64,000 bases of DNA. Origin: Chitinasiproducens palmae (GTDB taxonomy: Bacteria; Pseudomonadota; Gammaproteobacteria; Burkholderiales; Burkholderiaceae). The notes beneath the pieces were generated by a model. The model ran no database searches. It saw only the letters and a list, made by a program, of their open reading frames with translations, and was not told where the DNA came from. The stretch spans positions 62,001-126,000 of the forward strand of contig NZ_FNLO01000004.1 in NCBI RefSeq assembly GCF_900095735.1, read 5' to 3'. The first letter of the stretch is position 1. The number at the start of each line of letters is the position of its first letter. This document shows, in pieces, positions 8,801 to 18,085 of this stretch. Made by a program: the position numbers and the translations under genes.

Positions 8801-10512
8801 CGCGCATCGAGCAGCGGCAAGCGGTTTTCGTCGAGCCGCCCCGGCCGTCCATTGACGATGCTCAGCGTGCCCGCCACGGTCAGCGCTTGCTGGCCGGCAC
8901 CGCTGCCCGGCACCTTGGTGGCGGCGCTGGTGGCGGATGCGCCGCGCTCGACCTGCCGCGCGATGTTGCGCGCGGCGCTCGCCGCGCTCGCGGCGGTGAC
9001 CGAAGCAACATACTCGTCCGGCGTGCTGGCGGGCAGCGCGTCGCTTGCGCCGTCGGCCGAGGCCGCGCTGGCGGACGCGGCACTGGCCAGGGTCGGCGCG
9101 GCGCGGCTGGGGCGCGGCCGCGCGCTGGTCACGGCCGGCGCCCGAGGGCGCGGTTCGACACGCACCGCCGATGCCGCCGAAGCCGTTTCCAGCGGGTGCG
9201 CGGACGGATCCTTGGACAGCGCTTCGGCCAGGTCCAGCACCCGCCGCGGCGAACTCGGGGCCGGCGTGGTGACGACCGTTTCCGTGGACTGGCTGCGTCG
9301 TGGACGCGGCGTCTCGGTAGGCCGGGGGCGCGACGCTTGGTCCACCGATGCGGCGGTAGTGACGGCAGCGCTGGCGGCGTCGGTGCGCGACGCGGCGCGT
9401 GCGGCCGACGCGGCATCGGCCGCCGCGGTCGCGGACGCGGCCGACGCCAGCCGCGCGGCCTCGGCCAACGCCTCGGCGCGGCTGACCGGACGCAGTTGCG
9501 CGCGGATCGTCAGGTCCGCTTCCGGCGCACCGGGCGCGACAGCGCGCGGGTTGACGTGATCGGCCGCGATCGCAGCCAGCGTGAACGGTACCGCATCGAA
9601 CGGCGTGGCTTCGATATGCGCGCGTCCGCTCAGGTTCAGGCCACTGGCGTTCACGTCGAGCCGTGGGGCCGCGAGCGTGCCGGCGGCGGTGGCCGCGACG
9701 ACGACGTTCTGTTTCTTGTCCGCGCCACGGAATGCGGCATCGGCGGTCAGCGGGAACGGCCGCACGCCGTCGAGCGCCAGTGCCGCGTTCGCATCGCCCC
9801 ACGGCGTCTCGACGCTGCGCAAGGTCAGACGATGATGGCGTCCGTCGCTGCTCGCGGCCAGCGCGATGCGCCGCAGTTCGGTGACTTCGGTACCGTTGTG
9901 CAGCCGCAGCTTGGCGATCGTGACGTCGCGCAAATCCAGCTGCAGCGGCAGCGTAAGCGATTCCGGCAGCTTGAGCGGCGACGCATCCTTCGACTGCGAC
10001 GGCGCCAGGCGCACATCGACGGTGCCGACGCGCAGATGATCGACCGCGAAGCGCCAGGGCGCGCGCGTCAGGCGCCACGCGCCATCGATCCGGTCGATCC
10101 GGATCTCGGTGCCGCCGTCGCGCCAGACCACGTCGCGCAGCGCCACGCCGTCGGACAGCGCGCCGCCCAGATTGCGCCCGCTGAGCCGTCCGCCGAGCAG
10201 CTTGGTGGCGCCCTGCCAGACCAGCGCAGTGCCGCGCTGGGTGGTCAGCGCGCCGTAGATCATCGCGGTGCCGAGCACCAGCGCGGCGAGCAACACGCCG
10301 ATCGCCCAGGCCATGATCCGCAGCCAACGGCGGCGCGGTGGCGATGGGGGTGGCGATGGCGGCGGTGGATTGGCCGGTGCCTGCGGCGGCGGCCCCGACG
10401 GTCCATTCGTTCCGGCCGGCGGCAGTGCATCGCTGCCCGCGCCGCCGAGGGTCGGTTCGTCCCGGCCGGCGCCGATGGACGCCTGCGACAAACGGTCTTG
10501 ACTCATGGCCAT
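5803..10512 (-). CDS. tamB: Translocation and assembly module subunit TamB, with low-complexity insert
   Basis: A 1569-residue AsmA-like protein, the inner-membrane partner of TamA. The family bridges the periplasm and moves phospholipids or helps outer-membrane protein assembly. The N-terminus is Pro/Gly-rich and cytoplasmic. It is followed by one membrane helix (about residues 62-90, WLRIMAWAIGVLLAALVLG) and long beta-strand repeats. The C-terminal TamB (DUF490) domain ends in YYTRRFD. The start ATG 10512 overlaps the tamA stop (TGATG), implying translational coupling. Residues about 340-540 are an Ala/Ser/Arg-rich low-complexity insert. That insert helps make the protein longer than E. coli TamB (about 1260 residues). 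Confidence 0.93.
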   Translation of the reverse strand: MAMSQDRLSQASIGAGRDEPTLGGAGSDALPPAGTNGPSGPPPQAPANPPPPSPPPSPPRRRWLRIMAWAIGVLLAALVLGTAMIYGALTTQRGTALVWQGATKLLGGRLSGRNLGGALSDGVALRDVVWRDGGTEIRIDRIDGAWRLTRAPWRFAVDHLRVGTVDVRLAPSQSKDASPLKLPESLTLPLQLDLRDVTIAKLRLHNGTEVTELRRIALAASSDGRHHRLTLRSVETPWGDANAALALDGVRPFPLTADAAFRGADKKQNVVVAATAAGTLAAPRLDVNASGLNLSGRAHIEATPFDAVPFTLAAIAADHVNPRAVAPGAPEADLTIRAQLRPVSRAEALAEAARLASAASATAAADAASAARAASRTDAASAAVTTAASVDQASRPRPTETPRPRRSQSTETVVTTPAPSSPRRVLDLAEALSKDPSAHPLETASAASAVRVEPRPRAPAVTSARPRPSRAAPTLASAASASAASADGASDALPASTPDEYVASVTAASAASAARNIARQVERGASATSAATKVPGSGAGQQALTVAGTLSIVNGRPGRLDENRLPLLDARAQLRLDAREQRLDALVIRLLGGATVTGEGRINGGKGGIDLTVQALDLHALHPMLRRSRLGGPIAVRLGDAGQTVRARLDDPGARLGLQADVALRADATAIDRFRLSAGAGYVEVAGLLRRDAQSSYALKTTLKDFNPLAFTSDAGRRAPPAGKGRGKGNAKGAAATAPATGGQRIAAGEIDARVTGTIDAAGAFAPTLTSKVTFALRDSVYDGLPMTGAGTLNVAGRRLLPSDARLSVAGNDVVLRGSFGAPSDRLHFAVDARQLERLGFGLAGALTANGDVTGTFEKPNVSATYAADALVFGGDRVDHASGRAELRNGPNGALNATVEARGVRVPNVVLTTLDARVTGTRANHALEANAVGTYTGHPINARLAGRGGLLEGPGGTGWRGTVTTLSNQGTVDVALNAPMQISVRGQQVTVGATRLTAEGATLTLDNLSYAPGRIVSAGRVRDVDVNRMLEVQRTLTGERPAVDTSLVLDGDWNFTLAPSASGFVEIRRQRGDVRVSTGASSGALGLEQLLARLDFPGGSAANLRLDARAARLGTVEARLRTQLSSADGVLGVAPEAPLAGTINADLPSLRTTGGLLGPTYLLDGALRLRLTVAGQVRKPRVSGQLSGTNLAATLVDSGVQLKHGVVDIGITENLVELRRVEFHGGDGVIRATGRIQLDGENPDLTAKIVSDKLELFGAPDRQLSLSGQATIANARDGQGIDIDGRFVVDHALFDLPKSSAPRLGDDVVVIRSDSRRPPPPLASSKPAAERPVGRFAPRSNIVVDLGRDFRFRGAGADLLLAGALTVKSAPAVPLAANGEVRVVEGSTYEAFGRKLAIENGYFVFNGPIDNPSINILAMRRNQEVEAGVRVRGTVRSPEAVLVSEPNVPDNEKLSWLLFGHGTESTTLGQDNTASAALALLGSVGGKRIARSVGLDEFSLGPSESGLTDPQVVSIAKALNEHFVLGYEQGLTTAATLFKVTWLLSRRWSVAAQTGAINGVALYYTRRFD

Positions 10513-12323
10513 CAGAAGGCGACGCCGAGCGTGATGTAAGGCCGGATGCTGTGATTCTGCAAACCGTAGGCGAGGTCGAGATTGACCGGGCCGACCGGGC
10601 TGCGCCAGCGCACGCCAAAGCCGACGCCCGAGTAGAAGCGCCGCTCGCGCCAGACGTCGGCGGCGGTGCCGACGTCGTAGAAGACCGCGCCACCCCAGTC
10701 GCGGTTGAGCCAATGCTGGTACTCGGCGCCGCCGGTGACCAGGTACTTGGTCGGCAGCACGCTGCCCGACACGTTGTTGCCGACGCTCTGGTAGCCATAG
10801 CCGCGAATCGACGCCGCGCCACCGCCGCGGAACCGCAGGCTGGCCGGGATCATCCGCGAGGCGGAGTCGCTGAACACGCCGCCCAACTCGGCGCGCAGCA
10901 GCACCAGATCGCGCTTGCCGAGCGGGAAGTACTGCCGTCCGTGCGAATACACCCGGGCAAAGGTGGCGTCGGACAGCACATTGCGCACTGCGAAGCCCAG
11001 CTCGACGCCGAACAGGTTGCCCTTGCGCGGGAACGTCGGGTCGTCGACGTCGCGGCGCGTCCACGCGAAACTCGGCACCAGCGCCTTCGCGATCTCGCCG
11101 GGTCCGACGTTCTGCTCCAGACGATCCTGGTGATAGATCAGCGAATACGCGTAGTCATAGAACTGCAGCGTGCGGGTCCGCTGCACGCCGAAGCGCGCGC
11201 TGTAGATGTTGGTGTCCTCGACGTCGGTCGACTGGTAGGACGCCAGCGCGCTGTTCACATACGCCTTCTCATCGGGCGGCATCGCCAGTTGGATCGAGCC
11301 GTAGCGGCTGTCCTGCTCCAGCCGTCCCTGCGTCGACAGCACCCAGGCCCGTCCGAACATGTTGTTGTACGAGTAGGTGCCCTCGACCCGCGCGCCCGTG
11401 TCGGTCGAATAGCCGATGCCGGAACGCAGGTTGTGGTACGGGAACTCGCTCACCTTGACGCTGACGGGCGCCTCGTTCGGATGCTGCGGGTCGTTCGCCA
11501 CGTCGATCGCGACGCTCGCGTAGTACGGGGTGTTCTGAATCTGGCGTTGCAACTCCTGGATGCGCTCGCGGGAGTACACCTCGCCGACGTGCAGCGGATT
11601 CACGTGGTCGACGATCCAGGCCGGATAGCGCTTGACGCCGGACACCGAGAGCGGTCCCAGCGTGAACGTCGGGCCGCTGTCGTAGGCGACGGTCAGGTCG
11701 GCCTGCTGAGTCCGCGCATCGATGCGCGCCTCCGAGTGCGTGAGCCGTGCGCCGAGATAACGCTGCGCCTGCAGGGCGTCGAGCGACGCGCTCTTCGCAT
11801 CGGTCCAGTCGGATTGCGTGAACGGCGCACCGGGTTGCAGCGAGAACGCGTTACGGCTCGCGTCCACGCGCGCCGGCGCTTCGGTCTGCACCGGCCCGGT
11901 CACCGCGACGTTCAGCGAATGGATGGCGGTGCGCGGGCCCGGCTCGACCGTGATCGTCACGGTCCGCTCGTCGCCCTCGCGCGAGACGTCGGTACTGACG
12001 GCCGGCGAGAAATAGCCCTGGGTCTGGACGAGTTCCTTCACCTGCTGCGGCGCGGCGGTCAGCAGAAAATCGAACTGCTCCTCCGAGAGGTCCTTGCGCT
12101 TGGCGAAGCGGACGAGGTCGAGGTTGTCCTTGAGCAGCTTGCGCAACGAACGCGGCGACTCGATGTCGACGCGATAGTCCGCCAGCGCGGGCGCGGCGTG
12201 CCCGACGCCGAGCACGGCCAGGGTGCCCAGCAACATGCGGATGGCCCGGCGCGGCGGGACGTTCTGGCGTTCGCGCGAGGCGCGCGGGCGCACGAGTCGA
12301 GTCGGTCGGAGAAGCGAAGCCAA
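10512..12323 (-). CDS. tamA: Outer-membrane assembly protein TamA (BamA/Omp85 family)
   Basis: A 603-residue Omp85-type protein with an N-terminal signal peptide (MLLGTLAVLGVGHAAPALA), POTRA-type periplasmic domains and a C-terminal 16-strand-type barrel. The conserved lid-lock element is visible in FRGGGAASIRGYGYQSVG. The chain ends in a C-terminal Phe (ITLGVAF), as outer-membrane barrels do. The annotated start is a TTG at 12323, which gives an Arg-rich extension before the signal peptide. ATG 12236 would give 574 residues and may be the true start; neither has a strong ribosome binding site. It is co-transcribed with tamB. Confidence 0.92.
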   Translation of the reverse strand: MASLLRPTRLVRPRASRERQNVPPRRAIRMLLGTLAVLGVGHAAPALADYRVDIESPRSLRKLLKDNLDLVRFAKRKDLSEEQFDFLLTAAPQQVKELVQTQGYFSPAVSTDVSREGDERTVTITVEPGPRTAIHSLNVAVTGPVQTEAPARVDASRNAFSLQPGAPFTQSDWTDAKSASLDALQAQRYLGARLTHSEARIDARTQQADLTVAYDSGPTFTLGPLSVSGVKRYPAWIVDHVNPLHVGEVYSRERIQELQRQIQNTPYYASVAIDVANDPQHPNEAPVSVKVSEFPYHNLRSGIGYSTDTGARVEGTYSYNNMFGRAWVLSTQGRLEQDSRYGSIQLAMPPDEKAYVNSALASYQSTDVEDTNIYSARFGVQRTRTLQFYDYAYSLIYHQDRLEQNVGPGEIAKALVPSFAWTRRDVDDPTFPRKGNLFGVELGFAVRNVLSDATFARVYSHGRQYFPLGKRDLVLLRAELGGVFSDSASRMIPASLRFRGGGAASIRGYGYQSVGNNVSGSVLPTKYLVTGGAEYQHWLNRDWGGAVFYDVGTAADVWRERRFYSGVGFGVRWRSPVGPVNLDLAYGLQNHSIRPYITLGVAF

Positions 12324-12746
12324 ACAGTCAGTTCTCGAAAGGATGCCACGCCGTCGACAGTATCGACGCGCAGGAAAAAGAAACAGGAATCAGTCACACG
12401 TACGCCGGAGACCGCTCGCGGGGGTCGCGCCGCGGCCGGTGAAGTTGCCCCGGCAACTGCCGGCGGCGGCGCGTCGACACGCTCGCCGACCCTGGCTATT
12501 TGACCACAACCGCCGTGACGAAGCGACGAAGCCCCGCTGCCGACGCCGGAATCGTGCGGGTCGCGGCCCGAGCGCAGCCCGAAGCAGATAGCGCGCGGGC
12601 GACGATCCGCCCATCGCTTCGCAAGCCGTTCCTCGGCCCGGTCGGATACTGGTCCGGCGCCGGTCCGATGCAGTAAAATCGTGACCATCGGCGCTCCGCC
12701 CGCGACGCATCCGCGCCCGGCGAGCCAGCTTTCGCGAGACACGACC
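12324..12746. other. Gene-free interval between divergent tamA and the DUF3460 gene
   Basis: About 420 bases in which the open frames on either strand are frame shadows or Arg/Pro-rich noise. It must hold the divergent promoters of tamA and the DUF3460 gene. I could not identify clear -35/-10 pairs. Confidence 0.5.
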
Positions 12747-12932
12747 ATGTACCAATCCGAAGCCACGCAATTCCTGAACAGTCTGAAGGAACAAAATCCG
12801 CAGATCGAGGCGGGGCAACAGGCGGGCCGCGCGCTGCTGTGGGACAAGCGTCCGGTCAACCTGGCCGAGTCGTCCGACCAGCAGAAGGCGCGCGTCAAAC
12901 AGACGCCCTACGTCTACTACCAGACGTTCTGA
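12747..12932 (+). CDS. DUF3460 family small protein
   Basis: A 61-residue protein beginning MYQSEATQFLNSLKEQNP and ending in KQTPYVYYQTF. I recognise this as the small DUF3460 protein of Burkholderiales, usually placed just upstream of scpA and panC. It has no signal peptide or membrane segment. The conserved RALLWDKRPVNL core and aromatic C-terminus are intact. Its function is unknown. The frame is open further upstream, but homology starts at this ATG. Confidence 0.88.
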   Translation: MYQSEATQFLNSLKEQNPQIEAGQQAGRALLWDKRPVNLAESSDQQKARVKQTPYVYYQTF

Positions 12933-13045
12933 AATCGGCACCGGACAGGCGTCCGCCTTCGGACCGCCGTGCCGTCTGATTGCGGCCGCTTCAGCCGCAT
13001 CGGCCGCTTTCGTCTGATGCCGTCTCTTGCCGTCTCGTGCCGCCC

Positions 13046-13894
13046 GTGATCCAGGACACTGAGCCGTCCCTCGACGAAGTCACCGTGGATGGCGGCGCCG
13101 TCGCCGACGGCGCCGCTTTCGCGCGTCTGTACGGGGAACCGCTGCTGCAGCTGCCGCACGACCTGTACATCCCGCCCGAGGCGCTGGAAGTCTTCCTCGA
13201 GACCTTCGAGGGGCCGCTGGACCTGCTGCTGTACCTGATCCGCAAGCAGAACTTCAACGTGCTCGACATTCCGATGGCGCAGGTGACCGCGCAATACCTC
13301 GGCTACGTCGAGCAGGTGCGCGAGCGCAATCTGGAGCTGGCCGGCGAGTATCTGCTGATGGCGGCGATGCTCATCGAGATCAAGTCGCGCATGTTGCTGC
13401 CGGTCAAGAAGGCCGAGACCGGCGGCGAAGCCGAGGATCCACGCGCCGAGCTGGTCCGGCGCCTGCTCGAATACGAGCAGATGAAGCAGGCGGCGCGGCG
13501 GCTCGACGCATTGCCGCAGGCCGGCCGCGATTTCATGCCGGCACGGGTTCACATCGAGACCGACGACGGGCCGAACTGGCCGAGCGTCGATCCCGACGAA
13601 CTACGGGCGGCGTTCGCGGCATTGGTGCGGCGCGCGAAGCTGGTCCAGCACCATACGATCAGCCGCGAGGCACTGTCGGTGCGCGAGCAGATGAGCCACG
13701 TGCTGCGGCGCCTGCGCGACACCCGCTTCGTCGAGTTCAGCGAGCTGTTCGACCCCGCCGCGGGCGCGCCCCATCTGGTGGTCACCTTCATCGCGCTGCT
13801 CGAACTCTGCCGCGAATCGCTGATCGAACTTACCCAGGCGGAAGTGTTCGCGCCGATCTACGCGCGTCTGGCTTACACACCGCACGACGATTAG
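13046..13894 (+). CDS. scpA: Segregation and condensation protein A
   Basis: ScpA is the kleisin subunit that bridges SMC heads in the chromosome-condensing SMC-ScpAB complex. The 282-residue product shows the family core FEGPLDLLLYLIRKQNFNVL and the helix LLMAAMLIEIKSRMLLP. The C-terminal winged-helix region contains the EFSELF and LVVTFIALLELCRE segments. GTG 13046 is taken as the start because the 22 codons back to TTG 12980 show no resemblance to the family; no good Shine-Dalgarno is seen for either. It sits between DUF3460 and panC, the usual order in Burkholderiales. Confidence 0.9.
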   Translation: MIQDTEPSLDEVTVDGGAVADGAAFARLYGEPLLQLPHDLYIPPEALEVFLETFEGPLDLLLYLIRKQNFNVLDIPMAQVTAQYLGYVEQVRERNLELAGEYLLMAAMLIEIKSRMLLPVKKAETGGEAEDPRAELVRRLLEYEQMKQAARRLDALPQAGRDFMPARVHIETDDGPNWPSVDPDELRAAFAALVRRAKLVQHHTISREALSVREQMSHVLRRLRDTRFVEFSELFDPAAGAPHLVVTFIALLELCRESLIELTQAEVFAPIYARLAYTPHDD

Positions 13895-13901
13895 CCGGCG
13901 C

Positions 13902-13929
13902 GCTTTACACCTCCAAAAAATACTTTACA
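13902..13929 (+). promoter_or_regulatory. Predicted sigma-70 promoter of panC-panD
   Basis: TTTACA and TACAAT are separated by 16 bases, a good match to -35/-10 consensus in an otherwise GC-rich context. It lies directly after scpA and about 125 bases before panC. Confidence 0.65.
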
Positions 13930-13943
13930 ATCCGGCCGTTTAA

Positions 13944-14900
<957 letters not shown>

Positions 14901-14934
14901 CCGACAATGGGGCTGCGGCCCCGGGAGAGCATTC

Positions 14935-15318
14935 ATGCAGCGGACCATGCTGAAATCGAAGATCCACCGTGCAACCGTGACGCACTGCGAGTTGCACTAC
15001 GAAGGTTCGTGCGCGATCGACGAAAACCTTCTGGAAGCGGCCAACCTGGCTGAAAACGAGCAGATCGACATCTGGAACGTCAGCAATGGCGAACGCTTCA
15101 CCACCTATGCGATCCGTGGCGCGCGTGGCAGCGGCATGATCTCGCTGAACGGTTCGGCGGCACGCCGCGCCCAGGTCGGCGATCTGGTCATCATCGCGGC
15201 CTTTGCGCTGGTCGACGAAGCCGAGGTGCAACGCGGCTTCAAGCCGGATCTGGTGTTCGTCGACGAAGCGAACGCGATCAAGTCGCTGCGCGACCACGTG
15301 CCGCTGCAGGCCGTCTGA
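14935..15318 (+). CDS. panD: Aspartate 1-decarboxylase (pyruvoyl enzyme precursor)
   Basis: PanD converts aspartate to beta-alanine. The 127-residue precursor contains HYEGSCAID, where self-cleavage between Gly and Ser generates the pyruvoyl group on the new N-terminus. The conserved YAIRG-type and NGSAAR segments follow ([29 protein letters not shown]). A GGGAGAG ribosome binding site precedes ATG 14935. It is co-transcribed with panC. A GC-rich hairpin separates it from the converging ParA gene. Confidence 0.95.
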   Translation: MQRTMLKSKIHRATVTHCELHYEGSCAIDENLLEAANLAENEQIDIWNVSNGERFTTYAIRGARGSGMISLNGSAARRAQVGDLVIIAAFALVDEAEVQRGFKPDLVFVDEANAIKSLRDHVPLQAV

Positions 15319-15326
15319 GCCGGCTC

Positions 15327-15359
15327 GCGGACGCCCGGCCAGCGGGCAAGGCCGTCCGC
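15327..15359. terminator. Hairpin between convergent panD and ParA-family genes
   Basis: GCGGACG and CGTCCGC flank a GC-rich centre with a second small stem. There is no T-run, so termination is inferred mainly from its position between converging stops. Confidence 0.4.
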
Positions 15360-15360
15360 C

Positions 15361-15978
15361 TCAGCGCTGCAGCCACCCGGTCAGCGGCGCCCACTGTTCC
15401 AGGTCACGCTCGACCCGGCTCGGCGCGACGTCCCACAGGCTATGGCCATGGGCGGCAAGCTGAACGTAGTTCTGCGTGTCGCGCAGGTAGGTGATCACCG
15501 GCACGTCCTGGTCGCCGATGAAGCGCTGCAACTCGCCGGTTGAGCGCATCCGCTGGTCGGCGCGCATGCCCACCAGGGCCAGCTCGATCTTGCCGCGCTT
15601 GATCCGTTTTTTCTCGAGCAGGATGTCGAGGAAGGCCTTGATCGCGTAGATGTCGAAGATCGATGGCTGCACCGGCACGATGACCTTGTCGGCCAGACTC
15701 AGCGCGGTCCGCAAGCCGTCGTCGCGCAGCCCGGCCGGCGTGTCCAACACGCCATAGCGGGTGCCGGGCCGGCTCGGCTCGCCGCCGTTCAGCGACCACT
15801 TTTCGATCGCCGGCAGGGCCTCGGGCCGAATCGACAGCCAGGCCGCGGTCGATTGCTGCGGATCCAGGTCGCCCAGCGCGACCGACTCGCCGGTCGACGC
15901 CAGATAGCCGGCAATCTGGGTGGACAGTGTGCTTTTGCCAACCCCACCCTTCGGGTTGGCGACCACGATGATCGTCAT
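15361..15978 (-). CDS. ParA/MinD-family P-loop ATPase
   Basis: A 205-residue cytosolic ATPase with the deviant Walker A KGGVGKST at residues 10-17 and DLDPQQS in switch I. YGVLDTPAGL is the Walker B equivalent. This compact single-domain form resembles chromosome-encoded orphan ParA proteins rather than plasmid ParA with an N-terminal HTH. No parB or parS-like sequence is adjacent. CGGGAG lies upstream of the chosen ATG. Cargo or partner cannot be deduced from context. Confidence 0.85.
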   Translation of the reverse strand: MTIIVVANPKGGVGKSTLSTQIAGYLASTGESVALGDLDPQQSTAAWLSIRPEALPAIEKWSLNGGEPSRPGTRYGVLDTPAGLRDDGLRTALSLADKVIVPVQPSIFDIYAIKAFLDILLEKKRIKRGKIELALVGMRADQRMRSTGELQRFIGDQDVPVITYLRDTQNYVQLAAHGHSLWDVAPSRVERDLEQWAPLTGWLQR

Positions 15979-16083
15979 GACAACTCCCGTTGTACGGTAA
16001 AGAGACACGCCTGCTCGATTATCCGACAAGCGACGCACGCGCCCGAGGCCGGCAGCCTGCCCTGACACGAAATGCCGTGCAGC

Positions 16084-16881
16084 CTAGGGCAAGACCGGCG
16101 CCAGCAACACATCCTGGCCGCCGGCGTTCGCGTCGAACGGATGCCCGAAGGCGTTCGTCAGGGCGGCCGGCGTCAACACTGTCCGCGCCGCGCCGCTGAT
16201 CGCGCCGCCAGCGCCGTCGAGCAACAACGCATGGCTGGCGAAATGACGGGCGAGGTTCACATCGTGGCAGGACAGCACGACAGTGTCGCCGCCCTCTGCC
16301 CGTTCGCGCAACAGTGCCAAGCAGGCGATCTGATGGCGCAGATCCAGATGATTCAGCGGCTCGTCGAGCAGCAACAGCGGCACATCCTGCGCCAGGAGCG
16401 CCGCCAGCGCAACGCGCTGGCGCTCGCCGCCGGACAGGGTTCGCACGTCCCGCGCGGCGTAATCGGACAAGCCCTGGCGGGCCAGTGCGGCTGCCACCAC
16501 CGCGTCGTCGCCGCCGGCCCAGGCGCGCCAGCCGCCCCAGCCGGGACGCTGTGCGTGTCGGGCCAGTGCCACGACCTCGTCGACGCGGGCCGCGAACGCG
16601 TCGTGGCGGTGCTGCGGCAGCCAGCCGCGCCAACGCGCCAGTTGCGCATCGCCGAAGCCGTCGAGTGCCGCACCGTTCAGGCGCGTCACGCCCGTTGCCG
16701 GCGCGTCCAGGCCAGCCAGGACGCGCAGCAGCGTCGTCTTGCCCGCGCCGTTCGGACCCAGCACCGCCCAAAATTCGCCCGGCGCGGCCCGCCAGTGCTC
16801 TAGCGCGAGCAAGCGCCGGCCGCCGTGGTCGAGCGACAGCCCGGTCACGGCAAGCTCGGCACGTCGCGTCGCGTGGTCCAT
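16084..16881 (-). CDS. btuD: Cobalamin/iron-siderophore-type ABC transporter ATPase (BtuD-like)
   Basis: A 265-residue ABC ATPase with Walker A GPNGAGKT, Q-loop region WLPQHR, signature LSGGERQRV, Walker B LLLLDEPLNHLD and switch His in SCHDVN. It belongs to the FepC/BtuD class that energises FecCD-type permeases. It follows the btuB and btuC-like genes behind a cobalamin riboswitch, so vitamin B12 is the likely substrate. A 157-bp gap containing a GGCATC repeat separates it from the permease. ATG 16881 is preferred; a GTG lies one codon upstream. Confidence 0.88.
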   Translation of the reverse strand: MDHATRRAELAVTGLSLDHGGRRLLALEHWRAAPGEFWAVLGPNGAGKTTLLRVLAGLDAPATGVTRLNGAALDGFGDAQLARWRGWLPQHRHDAFAARVDEVVALARHAQRPGWGGWRAWAGGDDAVVAAALARQGLSDYAARDVRTLSGGERQRVALAALLAQDVPLLLLDEPLNHLDLRHQIACLALLRERAEGGDTVVLSCHDVNLARHFASHALLLDGAGGAISGAARTVLTPAALTNAFGHPFDANAGGQDVLLAPVLP

Positions 16882-16935
16882 CACCTAGGCTCCAGCAAGA
16901 TCGGGTAAGCGGCGCCGTCATCGCCAGTCGCACCC

Positions 16936-16977
16936 GGCATCGGCATCGGCATCGGCATCGGCATCGGCATCGGCATC
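16936..16977. repeat. Hexanucleotide repeat (GGCATC)7
   Basis: Seven perfect tandem copies of GGCATC sit in the untranslated gap between the permease stop (17039) and the ATPase start (16881). Copy-number changes would alter spacing in steps of six bases without touching either protein. Confidence 0.95.
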
Positions 16978-17038
16978 GCGCCGCGCCGCTGCCGACCTTC
17001 CGTTCTGCGGTTGCCGCCCGCGCCGCTGCCCGCCGCAT

Positions 17039-18058
17039 TCATCGCGGCGCGCGCTGCAGCAGCCACAGGAACATCGGCACGCCGAGCACCGCCGTCACTG
17101 CCCCGAGAGGCAGCTGCAGCGGCGCGACGGCCGTGCGCGCCAGCAGATCCGCCGCCACCACCAGCGCACCGCCGCCGAGCGCCGCCGCCGGCAGCAACAT
17201 GCGCTGATCGTTGCCGAACGCATGGCGCAGGAGGTGCGGCACGACCAGCCCCACGAAACCGATGGTGCCGGCAGTCGTCACCGCGACGGCCGTCGCCAGC
17301 GACGCGACAAGAAACACGCGCAGCCGCAACCTGCGCACCGGCACGCCCAGCGCCCGCGCCTGATCGTCGCCCGCGGTCAGCACGTTGAGCGCGCCGGCGG
17401 ACGGCAGGATCGCCACCAGCACCAGCGGCAATGCCAACAGTGCGAAGGTCGGCATGGCCTGCCCCCCCAGATCGCCCGCCAGCCAGAACAGCATCGAGCG
17501 CAGCCGCAGCGCATCGGCGAGCGACAGCAACAAGGTGAGCAGCGCGCCCCAGCCGGTCGCCAGCACGACGCCCGTCAGCAGCAGGCCCGTGCCGTCGGCA
17601 GTCAACGCACGCCGGCTCACCGCCACCAGCAGGACGATCGACACAAGCGCGCCGGCGAACGCGCCGAGCGATACGAGCGCCGGCGGCATCGCCAACGCCA
17701 GCGCCGCCAGCGCGAACACCGCCGCGCCGCCCGACACTCCCAGCATGTACGGATCGGCGAGCGGATTGCGCAGCAGCACCTGCAGCAACGCGCCAGCCAC
17801 GCTCAGCAGCGCGCCCGTCGCGAAGCCGGCCGCAACCCGGGGCAGCCGCAACGACAACACGATGCGGGCGGCGGGACTGTCGGCGCCCGCGCCAAACAAC
17901 GCGCCGAGCCAGGCGGACGGCGGCGCGTAGACCGAGCCGAGGCACAGCGCCGCGACCTGTGTGCCCACCGCGACGGCCGCCAGTGCCGCCCAGATCCGGC
18001 AGGCCCGCGACCAAGTCATCGGCGGCCCCATCTCGCCGCGCCCGCGGCGCGCGTTCAT
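17039..18058 (-). CDS. btuC: FecCD-family ABC permease (BtuC-like)
   Basis: A 339-residue, very hydrophobic protein with about ten predicted membrane helices. It carries the FecCD family segments LRLPRVAAGFATGALLSVAG, LLRNPLADPYMLGVSGG and GTIGFVGLVVPHLLRHAFG. GGGAGG precedes ATG 18058, 27 bases from the btuB stop. Position behind btuB and the B12 riboswitch supports corrinoid import across the inner membrane. A periplasmic BtuF-type binding protein is not encoded in this operon. Confidence 0.9.
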   Translation of the reverse strand: MNARRGRGEMGPPMTWSRACRIWAALAAVAVGTQVAALCLGSVYAPPSAWLGALFGAGADSPAARIVLSLRLPRVAAGFATGALLSVAGALLQVLLRNPLADPYMLGVSGGAAVFALAALALAMPPALVSLGAFAGALVSIVLLVAVSRRALTADGTGLLLTGVVLATGWGALLTLLLSLADALRLRSMLFWLAGDLGGQAMPTFALLALPLVLVAILPSAGALNVLTAGDDQARALGVPVRRLRLRVFLVASLATAVAVTTAGTIGFVGLVVPHLLRHAFGNDQRMLLPAAALGGGALVVAADLLARTAVAPLQLPLGAVTAVLGVPMFLWLLQRAPR

Positions 18059-18085
18059 GCCGCCTCCCAGCGCATGCGTGACGGC

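Noticed and set aside
6640-10539. Very long open frame (about 1300 codons) on the plus strand opposite tamB
   Set aside because: It is antisense to tamB, Arg/Gln/His-rich and without domain resemblance. High GC with codon-position bias makes such antisense frames common.
12059-12898. Minus-strand frame overlapping the tamA start
   Set aside because: It overlaps tamA out of frame and covers the DUF3460 gene antisense, with no domain resemblance.
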